Under the pieces are notes generated by a model. The model was not told the origin of the DNA, ran no database searches, and saw only the letters and a list, made by a program, of their open reading frames with translations. The translations under genes and the position numbers were made by a program. From contig CAVUPF010000011.1 of the NCBI GenBank assembly GCA_963743285.1, positions 1 through 64,000 on the forward strand: DNA of 64,000 nucleotides, written 5' to 3'. Origin of the DNA: CAVUPF01 sp963743285. Its GTDB lineage: Bacteria; Actinomycetota; Thermoleophilia; Solirubrobacterales; 70-9. Every line of letters starts with the position of its first letter. Positions within the stretch are counted from its first letter, which is position 1. Shown here piece by piece: positions 25,630-34,046 of this stretch.

Positions 25630-25666
25630 AGGACGGGCATTGTGACGGTTGAGGCGCTACCGCCGA

Positions 25667-26383
25667 TCAGCGGAGGGCAGGGAGCAAGTCGCCAACCGCG
25701 CCTGTCGTTTCATCGACCGCGTGCCCGGCTGTAGAGCTAGGGCCGGCTGCGCCGTTGATAACAACCTGGGTGAGGTTGGGGGCACCGGTGTCGCTCAGCG
25801 CCCCACCAGGCGTTTCGTTGACTTTGGCGACGGTGTTGCCAATCGTGCTCGTGAGGCCAGCGCTGACACTGCCAGCGCTGCTCCTGGCACCGCCAAGGTC
25901 CGCGCCACCGCCACCGCCGGTTGGCGGCGATCCCAACCCGCCGCCCGGCGTGGGAGTCGGCGAAGGGCTCGAGGGGGAGGCGCTCCCGCTCCGGCCCGAA
26001 GTCGACCCTGACCCATCGCCCGCCGTCGCGCCGGAACTGCCGCCGCTGAGGCCGCCCGGCTGCCTGGTCCCCCCGGGGTGCCCGGTCCGCCGGGCGTGTC
26101 CGGTCCCCCGGGCGTGCCCCGCGGCGCCCCCAGCGATCGCGCCTGCCGTCCTCGCCGTCGCAGCCACATGTGCATGCGACGCGGTAGCGCCGCCCACCGC
26201 TCGACCCGAGGAGACCGAGACCGCTCCGCCGCCGCCCAACCCCAGCCCAGAGACCGGCCACTCCCTGAAAGCCTGGGCCGAGACGAGCAGCACAAAGGCG
26301 ATCACCGCCGCGGCGATCAGGACGGTGCTCGAGACCGCCCCAGCAAAATAGGTTTGCGCCTGGCGAGCCAACTCCACCTCCAC
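25667..26383 (-). CDS. Membrane-anchored Gly/Ser/Pro-rich low-complexity protein
   Basis: 238 aa. One hydrophobic helix (residues about 14-38, VSSTVLIAAAVIAFVLLVSA) is followed by a long low-complexity extracellular region. A degenerate repeat GHARGTGHARRTGHPGGTRQPGG lies near residue 95, then Ser/Thr/Pro-rich linker, then a more ordered tail (TIGNTVAKVNETPGGALSD). It does not keep a regular Gly-X-Y collagen pattern. No function is recognised; envelope localisation is likely. It could be cotranscribed with lysA, 37 bp downstream. Confidence 0.6.
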   Translation of the reverse strand: MEVELARQAQTYFAGAVSSTVLIAAAVIAFVLLVSAQAFREWPVSGLGLGGGGAVSVSSGRAVGGATASHAHVAATARTAGAIAGGAAGHARGTGHARRTGHPGGTRQPGGLSGGSSGATAGDGSGSTSGRSGSASPSSPSPTPTPGGGLGSPPTGGGGGADLGGARSSAGSVSAGLTSTIGNTVAKVNETPGGALSDTGAPNLTQVVINGAAGPSSTAGHAVDETTGAVGDLLPALR

Positions 26384-26449
26384 TTCGCTGGGCTGATCTC
26401 ATAGTAGACAACACGTCCCGGCCCGCACATACCTGATATTTGGTATTTA

Positions 26450-26477
26450 GACTGATCTCGCGTTTGCGATATCAGTC
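26450..26477. terminator. Strong hairpin between CDF exporter and surface-protein gene
   Basis: GACTGATCTCGC-GTTT-GCGATATCAGTC forms a 12-position stem with one mismatch and a 4-nt loop. It starts 18 bp after the stop of the metal exporter. On the minus strand TAAATACCAAATATC follows, which is A/T-rich though not a clean T-run. Either a terminator for the exporter or an operator for the next gene. The 9-mer GTCCCGGCC flanks it on both sides (26415-26423 and 26475-26483). Confidence 0.5.
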
Positions 26478-26494
26478 CCGGCCGGACATGTTCT

Positions 26495-27409
26495 CTACCC
26501 GCAGCAGGCCCTCTCCGCCTCCTCCTCCATCTGAAGGGTGGTGTGGTGGATTCCGAACCGCTCGGCCAGCAGCACCTCGAGCCGGCGACGGACCAGGTCG
26601 CGGTCAGAGCCACGCGGGACGACCACGTGGGCGGCGATCGCGCCGAAACCCGCGGTCACCGTCCAAACGTGCAGGTCATGGACCGAGCGGACCCCCTCGA
26701 CGGCGCAGACAGCGGCGCCGAGGTCCTCGACATCGATGCCGGCGGGCGCCGCCTCCATCAGCACGTCGAACGGCTCCTTGATCAGCCTCCAAGAGGAGCC
26801 GAGGATGAGGCCGGAGATCAGCAGGCCGACGATCGGATCGACGATCGGCGAGCCGCCGGCCAGGACGACGGCGCCGGCGAGGAGAACGCCCAGCGAGCCG
26901 ATCGCATCGGTGGCGCTGTGGCGCAGCACCCCCTCAAGGTTGATGTCCTGGCGCTGTCCGCGGACCAGGACCAGGGTCGCGGCGAGGTTGCCGGCGAGGC
27001 CGAGCGCGCCGAGTGCCAGCACCCCGCCGCCGTCGATCGCGGGCGGGTTGCTGAGCCGGCCAGCCGCAGCGACCGCCACCCCGATCCCAACCGCGATCAA
27101 CAGCAGACCATTGAGGAGTGCGGCGAGCACCTCAGAGCGCTGGTAGCCGAAAGTGCGGCGCCCGCCGGCGGGGCGGGAGGCGAGTCGAACGGCGGCCAGG
27201 GCCACGGCGATCGAGCCGACGTCGGCGAGCAGGTGACCGGCGTCGGCGAGCACCGCCAGGGAGCCGGTGAGGACACCGCCGATTGCCTCGACCGCGAGCA
27301 TCGCGGCGTTGATCGCCAGCGCGATCCACATCCGCCGGCGGCTGTCGCCGCGCCGCACCTCCAGCGCGTGAGCAGGTGAGCCGAGGCCGCGATGAGCGTG
27401 GTCGTGCAC
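26495..27409 (-). CDS. Cation diffusion facilitator (Zn/Co/Cd efflux) family transporter
   Basis: 304 aa from GTG at 27409, preceded by CGGAGG. Six membrane helices are predicted between residues 27 and 210. The transport-site residues are seen in DAGHLLADVGS (helix 2) and HSATDAIGS (helix 5), the HxxxD pairs of the CDF/CzcD family. The N-terminus has a His-containing MHDHAHRGLG and the C-terminal cytoplasmic domain (VEGVRSVHDLHVWTV) is the usual regulatory fold. It should export zinc or a similar divalent metal in exchange for protons. No metal regulator is adjacent. Confidence 0.92.
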   Translation of the reverse strand: MHDHAHRGLGSPAHALEVRRGDSRRRMWIALAINAAMLAVEAIGGVLTGSLAVLADAGHLLADVGSIAVALAAVRLASRPAGGRRTFGYQRSEVLAALLNGLLLIAVGIGVAVAAAGRLSNPPAIDGGGVLALGALGLAGNLAATLVLVRGQRQDINLEGVLRHSATDAIGSLGVLLAGAVVLAGGSPIVDPIVGLLISGLILGSSWRLIKEPFDVLMEAAPAGIDVEDLGAAVCAVEGVRSVHDLHVWTVTAGFGAIAAHVVVPRGSDRDLVRRRLEVLLAERFGIHHTTLQMEEEAERACCG

Positions 27410-27450
27410 GGTCGCCTCCGAGCATAGGACGCTCGGAGGCGGGCGCCAGG

Positions 27451-28737
27451 CTATGCCGGGACGGGCACCTTGCTGGCGGCGGGTGCTTTCTCGCCGCCGT
27501 TCATCGCCGCCGCGGCGACTTCGGCTCCGTAGGCGAGCCGCTCGGCGTAGTCCCGGGCCTGCATGCGGGAGATGACCATGCGCTGGATCTCGGCCGTCCC
27601 CTCGAACAGCTGGTAGATCTTGGCGTCGCGGAAGAACTTCTCCAGCGGGCACTCGGTGCTCCAGGCGTGGGGACCGACCAGGTCCATCAGCGTGATCGTC
27701 GCCCACATCGTCACGTCACCGGCCTTCAGCTTTGACATCGAGCCCTGGCCGCCGGTCATCGGCACCCCGTTGCGACCCATCCAGGCGGCGCGCTGAACCA
27801 GCAGGCGGGCCGCTTCGATCTCAGTCGCTACGTCGGCAAGGGTCTGCTGGATCCGCTGCGTCTGCAACAGAGGCGTGCCGCCTTCCGTACGCCCGTCAAG
27901 GTACTCGAGGGTCCACTCATAGGCAGCCTGCGCAATGCCGAGCGCTGAGGCGCCGACCAGCGGCCGGGTCACCTCAAAGGTTGCCAGCGCATCGGCGGAA
28001 CGGGACTTCTGACCGGAGCGGCCACGCTCCAGCTTCTTCGCCAGCTTCTCCTCGCCGCCGAGCAGGTTCTCGGCCGGAATGCGACAGTCCTCGAGCACGA
28101 CCTCTGCGGTGTGCGAGGCGCGGATCCCGAGCTTCGTCTCCTTCTTGCCCTGGCTGAGGCCGGGAGTGCCCTTGTCGATGACGAATGAGGCCTGGCCGCG
28201 TGTGCCCAGCTCGGGGTCGACGGTGGCGACGACGACGTGGACGTCGGCGATGCCGCCGTTGGTGATGAAGACCTTGGTCCCGTTGAGGACCCACTCCTCG
28301 CCATCGCGTCTCGCGGTCGTCTTCAGGCTCTTCACGTCTGAGCCGGCCTGCGGCTCGGTGACCGCGTAGGCGCCGAGCTTGATCTCCTCCCCGACTCCGA
28401 AGCACTCGGGGACCCACTGGGCGATCTGCTCGGGGGTGCCGGAGGCGACGATCCCGGCGGCGGCGAGGCCGGACCCGGCGATCGCCAGGGCGATCCCAGC
28501 GCAACCCCAGTGCATCTCCTCGGCTGAGATCACCTGCATCTGGCCGTCGGAGTCGCCGGCCGAGCGCTGGATCGCCTCGAGGCCCTGGAACCCCTGCTTG
28601 CGCGCCTCCTTGATCACCTCCCAGGGAATGCTCTCCTCTGCGTCGTGCTTGCGCGCCGCGGGGCGGATCACCTCGCGGGCGAAGGTCCGACAGCGACCTT
28701 TGAACTCGAGCTGCTGCTCGTTGAGTGCGAAATCCAT
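27451..28737 (-). CDS. Acyl-CoA dehydrogenase
   Basis: 428 aa from ATG at 28737 (MDFALNEQQLEFKGRCR), with AGAGGGG upstream. The flavin and substrate blocks are present: YAVTEPQAGSDVKSLKT near residue 128, WVLNGTKVFITNGG near 150, and the C-terminal YQLFEGTAEIQRMVISR, whose Glu in FEGT is the catalytic base of short/medium-chain enzymes. It oxidises an acyl-CoA to the 2-enoyl-CoA, passing electrons to ETF. Monocistronic by spacing. A perfect TTGACTG-type palindrome sits 53 bp upstream. Confidence 0.93.
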   Translation of the reverse strand: MDFALNEQQLEFKGRCRTFAREVIRPAARKHDAEESIPWEVIKEARKQGFQGLEAIQRSAGDSDGQMQVISAEEMHWGCAGIALAIAGSGLAAAGIVASGTPEQIAQWVPECFGVGEEIKLGAYAVTEPQAGSDVKSLKTTARRDGEEWVLNGTKVFITNGGIADVHVVVATVDPELGTRGQASFVIDKGTPGLSQGKKETKLGIRASHTAEVVLEDCRIPAENLLGGEEKLAKKLERGRSGQKSRSADALATFEVTRPLVGASALGIAQAAYEWTLEYLDGRTEGGTPLLQTQRIQQTLADVATEIEAARLLVQRAAWMGRNGVPMTGGQGSMSKLKAGDVTMWATITLMDLVGPHAWSTECPLEKFFRDAKIYQLFEGTAEIQRMVISRMQARDYAERLAYGAEVAAAAMNGGEKAPAASKVPVPA

Positions 28738-28789
28738 GCGATCCCCTCTGAAGGTCGGCGCACGCTGCGCTGGCTTTGTCGGCAACTGA

Positions 28790-28805
28790 TTGACTGGTCA
28801 GTCAA
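28790..28805. promoter_or_regulatory. Perfect 7-2-7 palindrome, probable TetR-type operator
   Basis: TTGACTG-GT-CAGTCAA is a perfect inverted repeat between the divergent acyl-CoA dehydrogenase (28737) and cell-wall-binding-repeat gene (28864). Similar half-sites precede the other beta-oxidation genes in this window. TetR-family regulators of fatty-acid or steroid catabolism bind palindromes of this size, but no regulator gene is in the window. Confidence 0.6.
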
Positions 28806-28863
28806 CCAGTCCCAGAACTTTATCTGAACGGCCAGCCAATCAGTCGCGTGTAGCGTTTCCGCC

Positions 28864-30279
28864 GTGCCCAAAGACCGCCCGATCAACGCCGACGTGCCGG
28901 CGGCGCAATCTCCGCCGGACGCTGCGGAGCCGCCAGCACCGAAACCGAAGCGACCAGCCCCGCCTCCCTTGCCGCCTCCGCCGGCCGAAAAGCCCACGAC
29001 CGCCGCGCTCCCTGCCGCGCTCCCGTCTCCTTCCTCACCGCCTCGCGCAAAGCGGCGAAGAAAGCCGGTCCCCCTCGCGCTGAAGGCGATCGTCGGCCTG
29101 GTGGTGGTCGCCGTGGTCTTCATCGTCGCGGCGATCCTCGGGGGAAGCGGCTCGATGGGCAGCGGCCCAATCACGGGCGCCTCCGCACCGCTGAGCGGCA
29201 ATGCCGGGGCGGGCGGGTCGCCCGCCGGACAGGCTGCGACTCAGCTCGGCTACCCCGCCCTTGCGACCAGTAACACCACCCGCATAGGAGGAGCCGACCC
29301 AACCTCCAACGCCGCCGGAGTGGCGCTGGCGACCTTCCCCTCGACCACCTCCGCCCAGCGCCCTGCCGCGGTCGCCCTGGTCGGCGAAGACGACTGGCAG
29401 GGCGCGATCGCCGCCTCGGTGCTGATGGCCGCCCCGGTGAAAGCGCCGGTCCTGATCTCGGCGCAGGGTGGCGTCCCTGGCCCTACCTCCACCGCCCTCG
29501 CCGCCCTCTCTCCCCGCGGCAGCGACGCTACCGGCGGCGCCCAAGCGTTCGTGATCGGCACGGTGGCGCGGCCCGCCGGGTTGTCCAAGGTGACGGCGGT
29601 CAAGGGGAGCGCCGCCTCGATCGCGGCCGCGATCGAGGCGCTGCGCGACAAATTGCTCGGCGCAGCACCCGAACACGTCGTGATCGCCTCAGCCGAACAG
29701 CCTGGGTTCGCCATGCCGGCGGCATCCTGGGCGGCGCGATCGGGCGATCCGGTCCTTTTCACCGACCGCGACAAGCTGCCGGCGCCGACCGCGGCGGCGT
29801 TGAGGCTGCACCCGAGGACGCCCGTCTACGTGCTCGGGCCCTCTGCCGTGATCTCCCCCGCCGTAGTACGGCAGATCGCCCGGGTCGATAGCCGGGTCCA
29901 TCGCGTCTCCGGCAAGAACCCGGTGACGAGTGCGATCGCCCTGGCGCGCTATGGCGAAGGCGGCTTTGGCTGGAATGTCAACGAACCCGGCCACGGCTTC
30001 GTCGTCGCCAACAGCGACTCGCCGCTCGACGCCGCGGCCGCAGCGCCGCTCTCGGCCTCGGGCACATGGGGGCCGCTGCTGCTCACCGACAGCGCCGCTA
30101 GGCTGCCAGCAGCGCTGCGCGGGTACCTGCTCGACGTCAAGCCGGGCTACACCACCGATCCGACGCGCGCCTTCTATAACCACGTGTGGGTAATCGGAGA
30201 CGAAGGGGCCATCGACGTGAACCAGCAAGCCGAATTGGACAACCTGGCGGCACTAACAAAGGTCGGGGGAGAACCGTGA
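28864..30279 (+). CDS. Membrane-anchored cell-wall-binding-repeat-2-like protein
   Basis: 471 aa, GTG start. Residues 1-65 are Pro/Ala-rich and cytoplasmic, then a single helix (KAIVGLVVVAVVFIVAAILGG, about 74-95). The extracellular part has three CWB2-like (PF04122) units: TRIGGADPTSNAAGVAL, VVIASAEQPGFAMPAASWAARSGDPVLFTD and GFVVANSDSPLDAAAAAPLSASGTWGPLLL, each with the alternating ALVGxDxW/ADALAAS-like pattern. CWB2 domains attach proteins non-covalently to cell-wall polymers in Gram-positives. The N-terminal proline-rich cytosolic tail is unusual. Overlaps the next gene (GTGA), forming a small operon of three. Confidence 0.75.
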   Translation: MPKDRPINADVPAAQSPPDAAEPPAPKPKRPAPPPLPPPPAEKPTTAALPAALPSPSSPPRAKRRRKPVPLALKAIVGLVVVAVVFIVAAILGGSGSMGSGPITGASAPLSGNAGAGGSPAGQAATQLGYPALATSNTTRIGGADPTSNAAGVALATFPSTTSAQRPAAVALVGEDDWQGAIAASVLMAAPVKAPVLISAQGGVPGPTSTALAALSPRGSDATGGAQAFVIGTVARPAGLSKVTAVKGSAASIAAAIEALRDKLLGAAPEHVVIASAEQPGFAMPAASWAARSGDPVLFTDRDKLPAPTAAALRLHPRTPVYVLGPSAVISPAVVRQIARVDSRVHRVSGKNPVTSAIALARYGEGGFGWNVNEPGHGFVVANSDSPLDAAAAAPLSASGTWGPLLLTDSAARLPAALRGYLLDVKPGYTTDPTRAFYNHVWVIGDEGAIDVNQQAELDNLAALTKVGGEP

Positions 30280-30524
30280 GCGAGGCCGAGAGCCCGGAGC
30301 TCCTCGCTCCCAGCCACGAGGTCACGGCCGAGGATGTCCGCGCCCTGGCCGGGGCCTCCACCCCCCACTTCGCCCTCCAGGTCCGCAACCGCATCCGACG
30401 GCTGATCGAGCCCCTTCCAGCCGATCACCCGGCCCGGATCGAAGGTGCGCGCAAGATCGCCGAGCTGGAGGACCTGGCCGAGCACAGTGGCGACCCGCGC
30501 GGAACCCTGGGAATCGCCCATTGA
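30276..30524 (+). CDS. Small conserved-looking protein, 82 aa
   Basis: The GTG at 30276 overlaps the preceding TGA by 4 bp and GGGGGAG lies just upstream. Sequence begins MSEAESPELLAPSHEVTAED and continues with a helical basic segment (FALQVRNRIRRLIEPL) and an acidic tail helix (KIAELEDLAEHSGD). It has no membrane segment. Its stop overlaps the TTG start of the MBL hydrolase gene, so translation is coupled on both sides. Function unknown. Confidence 0.7.
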   Translation: MSEAESPELLAPSHEVTAEDVRALAGASTPHFALQVRNRIRRLIEPLPADHPARIEGARKIAELEDLAEHSGDPRGTLGIAH

Positions 30525-31183
30525 AGCACCTCGCCGCCGGCGTCTGGAGGCTCGAGGAGCTGCCGCGGCCGCTGATCAACGTCTACCTGGCGGAGGACGT
30601 GCTGATCGACGCCGGTCGCCGCTGGGACGCAGGCCGCATCCGCGGCCAGACGGCGGGTCGCGACCTCTCCCTGCTCGCCCTCACCCATGCCCACCCCGAT
30701 CATCAGGGCGCGGCGAAAGCCGTCTGCGAAGAGCGCGACATCCCGCTGGCCTGCCACAGCGACGACGTCGATGCGATGGAGGGAAGGCGCCCGGTCGCGG
30801 CGACCAAGCATCCTCTCGCCAGGGCTTTCGCGCGCCTCTGGCAGGGGCCTCCCCGCAAGGTAGACCGGGTACTTCGCGAGGGCGACGAGGTGGCCGGGTT
30901 CCGGGTCATCCACGCGCCCGGTCACGCGCCGGGAGAGGTGATCTACTGGCGCGAGTCCGACCGGGTGGCGATCTGCGGAGACGTGATCAGGAACATTTCC
31001 TTCCTGACCCTGCGCAATCGCCTCGACGAGCCGCCCAAGGATCTGACCCCCGACCCCGCGGAGAACCGCAGCTCGATCCGCAAGCTCGCCGAGCTCAACC
31101 CCAGCCTGATCCTCCCCGGCCACGGCCCGCCCCTGACCAACATGGCCGCGTTCGAGCGCTTCGCCGCGAGGCTCCCGGGCTAG
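30521..31183 (+). CDS. Metallo-beta-lactamase-fold hydrolase
   Basis: 220 aa. The metal motif HAHPDH (LTHAHPDHQGA near residue 53) is complete; further ligands are the His in APGHAPGEV near 130, Asp in CGDVIRN near 152 and the His in LPGHGPP near 205. The fold is complete, with no extra domain. Related enzymes are hydroxyacylglutathione hydrolase-like or lactonase-like thioester/lactone hydrolases; the substrate is unknown. TTG start overlaps the preceding stop. Confidence 0.85.
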   Translation: MKHLAAGVWRLEELPRPLINVYLAEDVLIDAGRRWDAGRIRGQTAGRDLSLLALTHAHPDHQGAAKAVCEERDIPLACHSDDVDAMEGRRPVAATKHPLARAFARLWQGPPRKVDRVLREGDEVAGFRVIHAPGHAPGEVIYWRESDRVAICGDVIRNISFLTLRNRLDEPPKDLTPDPAENRSSIRKLAELNPSLILPGHGPPLTNMAAFERFAARLPG

Positions 31184-31194
31184 CGCCGCGGCCG

Positions 31195-31214
31195 GCCTGC
31201 AGGTGGCGGCAGGC
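31195..31214. terminator. Hairpin after the MBL hydrolase gene
   Basis: GCCTGC-AGGTGGCG-GCAGGC is a perfect 6-bp stem with an 8-nt loop, 12 bp after the stop codon. No T-run follows, so it is a weak terminator candidate. Confidence 0.3.
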
Positions 31215-31244
31215 AGCAGTCGGCTCAACGGCTAGTCTTGATCG

Positions 31245-31448
31245 ATGAGCGAGGTCGAGCACGGGTTCAAGGAGGGCGACCCGGTTTGGGTAGAGGACGG
31301 CGACGGGAAACGCCATCCCGGGGTCTTCGTCGGCGACAACGAAGGCTCGGGCTGGTTCGGCGGCGGCCCCAGCGCCTACGTCGTTCACCCCGATGCCCAC
31401 CAGGCCGAGGTCGTCTCGACATTCCGCATCATCCCCCGCGAGGAGTAG
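31245..31448 (+). CDS. Small beta-rich hypothetical protein, 67 aa
   Basis: Starts MSEVEHGFKEGDPVWVEDGDG and contains strands VFVGDNEG, WFGGGPSAYVVH and VVSTFRII, suggesting an SH3-like small barrel. Acidic, no signal peptide. Similar small proteins with a GDxVWVExxD-like opening occur widely, but I cannot name the family. Alone, converging with the ATL gene. Confidence 0.6.
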   Translation: MSEVEHGFKEGDPVWVEDGDGKRHPGVFVGDNEGSGWFGGGPSAYVVHPDAHQAEVVSTFRIIPREE

Positions 31449-31591
31449 CCAAGCGTCCCTGCCGGTCGGCTGATCGGGCGGGCCTCAACGCCGACCTCGA
31501 CATCGCGGCACAATCGGCCATCGGCATTGCCGACTCATGTCTTCCAGCAAGCGCGAAGCTATCCGCTCGGCAAGGCCGGGCAGGCCGTGAC

Positions 31592-31840
31592 TTACAAGGG
31601 AAGCCTGGCGATCCCCATATCGACGCGGGCGCCGCGGAGCGGGACGCCCTCGGCTTCGAGGCGCTCGCGCTGGCGGGCTCCCTTCGCCAGCGAGCCGTCG
31701 GCGCGGACGACGCGCCACCAGGGGAGGTCGGGAACCTCGCACTCAGAGAGGACCGCGCCGGCGAAGCGAGGGGCACCGGGCGAGACATCGCCGTAGGTGC
31801 GGACAAAACCGGCAGGGATCTCGCGCACCCGGTCGAGCAC
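31592..31840 (-). CDS. Alkyltransferase-like protein (MGMT family, ATL)
   Basis: 82 aa. The fold matches the DNA-binding domain of O6-alkylguanine-DNA alkyltransferase: VREIPAGFVRTYGDVS, then the active-site region LPWWRVVRADGSLAKG, where true MGMT has PCHRV. The nucleophilic Cys is replaced by Trp, which defines ATL proteins: they bind alkylated guanine and flag it for nucleotide excision repair rather than removing the alkyl group. The length is short, as expected for ATL. It ends the operon that begins with thiolase, 29 bp after the LLM gene, an odd placement for a repair factor. Confidence 0.85.
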   Translation of the reverse strand: MLDRVREIPAGFVRTYGDVSPGAPRFAGAVLSECEVPDLPWWRVVRADGSLAKGARQRERLEAEGVPLRGARVDMGIARLPL

Positions 31841-31869
31841 CTCGAGGGTTCGCGATGCCCCGTGAGCGC

Positions 31870-32898
31870 TCAGGACGCTGGGCCGAAGGCGTCGATGATG
31901 CGATTCTGGTACTCGCTCAGCTCCTCGGGGGAGATGAAGTAGGTCGGCGGGGTCAAGAAGAGGCCGTCGGCTCGCTCGGCGATCTCCATCACCCTTGCCC
32001 GCACCTTTTCGATCGGGCCGGCGGCGCAGTAGGCCTCGACCATCTCATCGCTGATCGCAGCGGCGACGTTGGCGAGGTCTCCGCGACGGAAGGCCTCGCC
32101 TGCCTCGACCGCATTGGCGGCGAAGCCGTGTAGCTCCCAGAGCGGCATGTAGGTCTTGACCGTGGCGTAGAAGGAGATCGTGCGGCGGGCCATCTCGATC
32201 GCCCGCGCCTCGTCCTCGTCGATCGCGCAACAGACAGTCGGCAGGTAGTCGAAGGCCCGACGCTCGCGGCCAGAGCGGCGCAGACCAGCTTCGAAGGAAT
32301 CGACCACCACCTCGTCGATCCAGCGCAGAGACTGAATCGGATGGCCGATCAGACCGTCGGCGACGTCGCCTGCCATCCGCGCCATCCCGGCCTGGACGGC
32401 GGCGGCATAGATCGGCACCGACTCGCGCGGGGCCGGGTGTGGCCGCGTCCAGCCCCTGATGTCGATGTCGTAGTAGTCGCCCTCGTAGCGGATCGTCTCG
32501 CCCTGGCCCGCCTGCTGCATGATCAGTCGCGTCGCCTCGATCGCCTCGCGCAGGTGCGGGGCGGGCTTGCCGTAGTCGGCGTTGTGCCAGGTTTCATTGA
32601 GCCGCTTCACACCAGAGCCGAGTCCGAGCCGGAAGCGCCCTCCGGACATTTCGTCGATGTCGAGTGCGCTGACGGCGAGGATGAAGGGGCTGCGGGTGAA
32701 GGCCCAGGCGATCCCGGTGGCGACGTCGATCCGCTCGGTCTTCGCCGCCAGGTAGGCCGCCTGCGTTGTTGCGCTGCGGAACAGCTCCGGCGCCCACACG
32801 CACTCGACCCCGGCCGCCTCGGCGCGCAGCGTCTCCGCCTCGAGGTCGGCGATCGAGGTGCCGATCGCGGCGACCGAGATGCGGTCCAGTGCGCCCAC
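31870..32898 (-). CDS. LLM-class flavin-dependent oxidoreductase (F420-type)
   Basis: 342 aa, GTG start. The luciferase-like TIM barrel shows VECVWAPELFRS, VATGIAWAFTRSPF, RFRLGLGSGVKRL near residue 88 and YAAAVQAGMARMAGDVADGLI near 170. The fit is best to the mycobacterial TIGR03617-like group, which uses F420 in place of FMN. It is placed 10 bp after an acyl-CoA dehydrogenase gene, so a redox step in the same catabolic route is likely. The substrate is unknown. Confidence 0.88.
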   Translation of the reverse strand: MGALDRISVAAIGTSIADLEAETLRAEAAGVECVWAPELFRSATTQAAYLAAKTERIDVATGIAWAFTRSPFILAVSALDIDEMSGGRFRLGLGSGVKRLNETWHNADYGKPAPHLREAIEATRLIMQQAGQGETIRYEGDYYDIDIRGWTRPHPAPRESVPIYAAAVQAGMARMAGDVADGLIGHPIQSLRWIDEVVVDSFEAGLRRSGRERRAFDYLPTVCCAIDEDEARAIEMARRTISFYATVKTYMPLWELHGFAANAVEAGEAFRRGDLANVAAAISDEMVEAYCAAGPIEKVRARVMEIAERADGLFLTPPTYFISPEELSEYQNRIIDAFGPAS

Positions 32899-32907
32899 CC
32901 CGTGCCC

Positions 32908-34032
32908 TCAGGCCGGGACCGGCTCCGCGGCACTGGCCAGGACCGTGTCGGCGACCCGTTCGCGGTGCCATTTGGCGTCACCGAACATTGCCGCGTTGGC
33001 GCGGCCTCGCTTGAGGAAGAAGTGCAGGTCGTGCTCCCAGGTGAAGCCGATCCCGCCGTGAACCTGGATCGAGGCGTCGGGGACCCGCCAGCCGGCGTCC
33101 GACGCATAGGCCTTGGCGATCGAAGCGGCCAGGGGCAGCGACTCCGGCTCGGCGTCGGCGGCCCAGGCGGCGCCGTAGACGGCGGAGCGCGCGTTCTCGG
33201 TCTCCAGCAGCATCTGCGCACAGCGGTGGGAGACAGCCTGGTATGAGCCGATCGGCCGGCCGAATTGGTTGCGGTCCTTGGCGTAGGAGACCGCCATCTC
33301 CATCGTGCGCTGGGCGATCCCGGTCGACTCGGCGGCGAGCGCCACGCAGAGGCGGAAGAAGACCGGGTGGTAGTCGGCCTCCGCGGCGGGCAGCGTGTCG
33401 GCGGCGGCGACCCGGACGTCGTCGAAGCGGACCGAGTAGAGCCGTCGGGTGAGATCGATCGAGGGCTCGGCGCTAACCGTCACCCCGTCGGCGCCGCGCT
33501 CGACCAGGTGGCGCCTGCCGTCCGCGGTTGCAACCAGGAGGAAGTCGGCGTCCGCCGCGTCCATCACCAGGATCTTCTCGCCGTCGAGGACGACACCGTC
33601 CCCGTCCGTCCTCGCCTCCATCGCGAAGCCGCCTGGTGTGGCGGGCGAGCCGGCGTCCCAAAGCGCCGGCGTGCCGCGCCTCTCTCCAGCGGCCAGCGGC
33701 CGCAACCAGCGCTCGCGCTGCTGATCGGAGCCGCAGATGGCGAGGGCGAGGCCGGCGATCGTGTTGGAGAAGAGCGGCGAGGGAGCCAGCGCGTAGCCCA
33801 TCTCCTCGAACAGGACGGCCAGCTCGACGACGCCGAGCCCCTGCCCGCCCCACTCCTCGGGCAGCGCCAGGCCGGGCCAGCCCAGCTCCGCCATCTCCTC
33901 CCAGTCGGAGGGTTCGAATCCGCGCTCGCTCTCGACCAACTCGCGGATCCGCTCCGAGCGGTAGCGGGCGGCGAGGAAGTCGCGCGCGGTCGCACGGATC
34001 GCTTGCTGCTCGTCTGTGAGGTCGAAGTACAT
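32908..34032 (-). CDS. Acyl-CoA dehydrogenase, FadE-type, likely non-catalytic partner subunit
   Basis: 374 aa from ATG at 34032 (MYFDLTDEQQAIRATARDFL). It has the ACAD fold with the motif QVHGGIGFTWEHDLHFFLKR near residue 330, typical of mycobacterial FadE subunits of the heterotetrameric steroid-chain dehydrogenases. The usual catalytic-Glu segment (EGTxxI) is absent; the chain ends at ANAAMFGDAKWHRERVADTVL. The upstream gene supplies an EGGTTDI segment. The two genes are 14 bp apart, which fits one alpha2beta2 enzyme (family knowledge plus inference). Confidence 0.88.
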   Translation of the reverse strand: MYFDLTDEQQAIRATARDFLAARYRSERIRELVESERGFEPSDWEEMAELGWPGLALPEEWGGQGLGVVELAVLFEEMGYALAPSPLFSNTIAGLALAICGSDQQRERWLRPLAAGERRGTPALWDAGSPATPGGFAMEARTDGDGVVLDGEKILVMDAADADFLLVATADGRRHLVERGADGVTVSAEPSIDLTRRLYSVRFDDVRVAAADTLPAAEADYHPVFFRLCVALAAESTGIAQRTMEMAVSYAKDRNQFGRPIGSYQAVSHRCAQMLLETENARSAVYGAAWAADAEPESLPLAASIAKAYASDAGWRVPDASIQVHGGIGFTWEHDLHFFLKRGRANAAMFGDAKWHRERVADTVLASAAEPVPA

Positions 34033-34046
34033 AGCTCGGTGCAGAA

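Noticed and set aside
25630..25666. Lysine riboswitch or T-box before lysA
   Set aside because: Only 37 bp separate lysA from the upstream gene, too short for either structure.
25667..26383. Collagen-like triple-helix protein
   Set aside because: The Gly-rich segment does not keep Gly at every third position over a long stretch.
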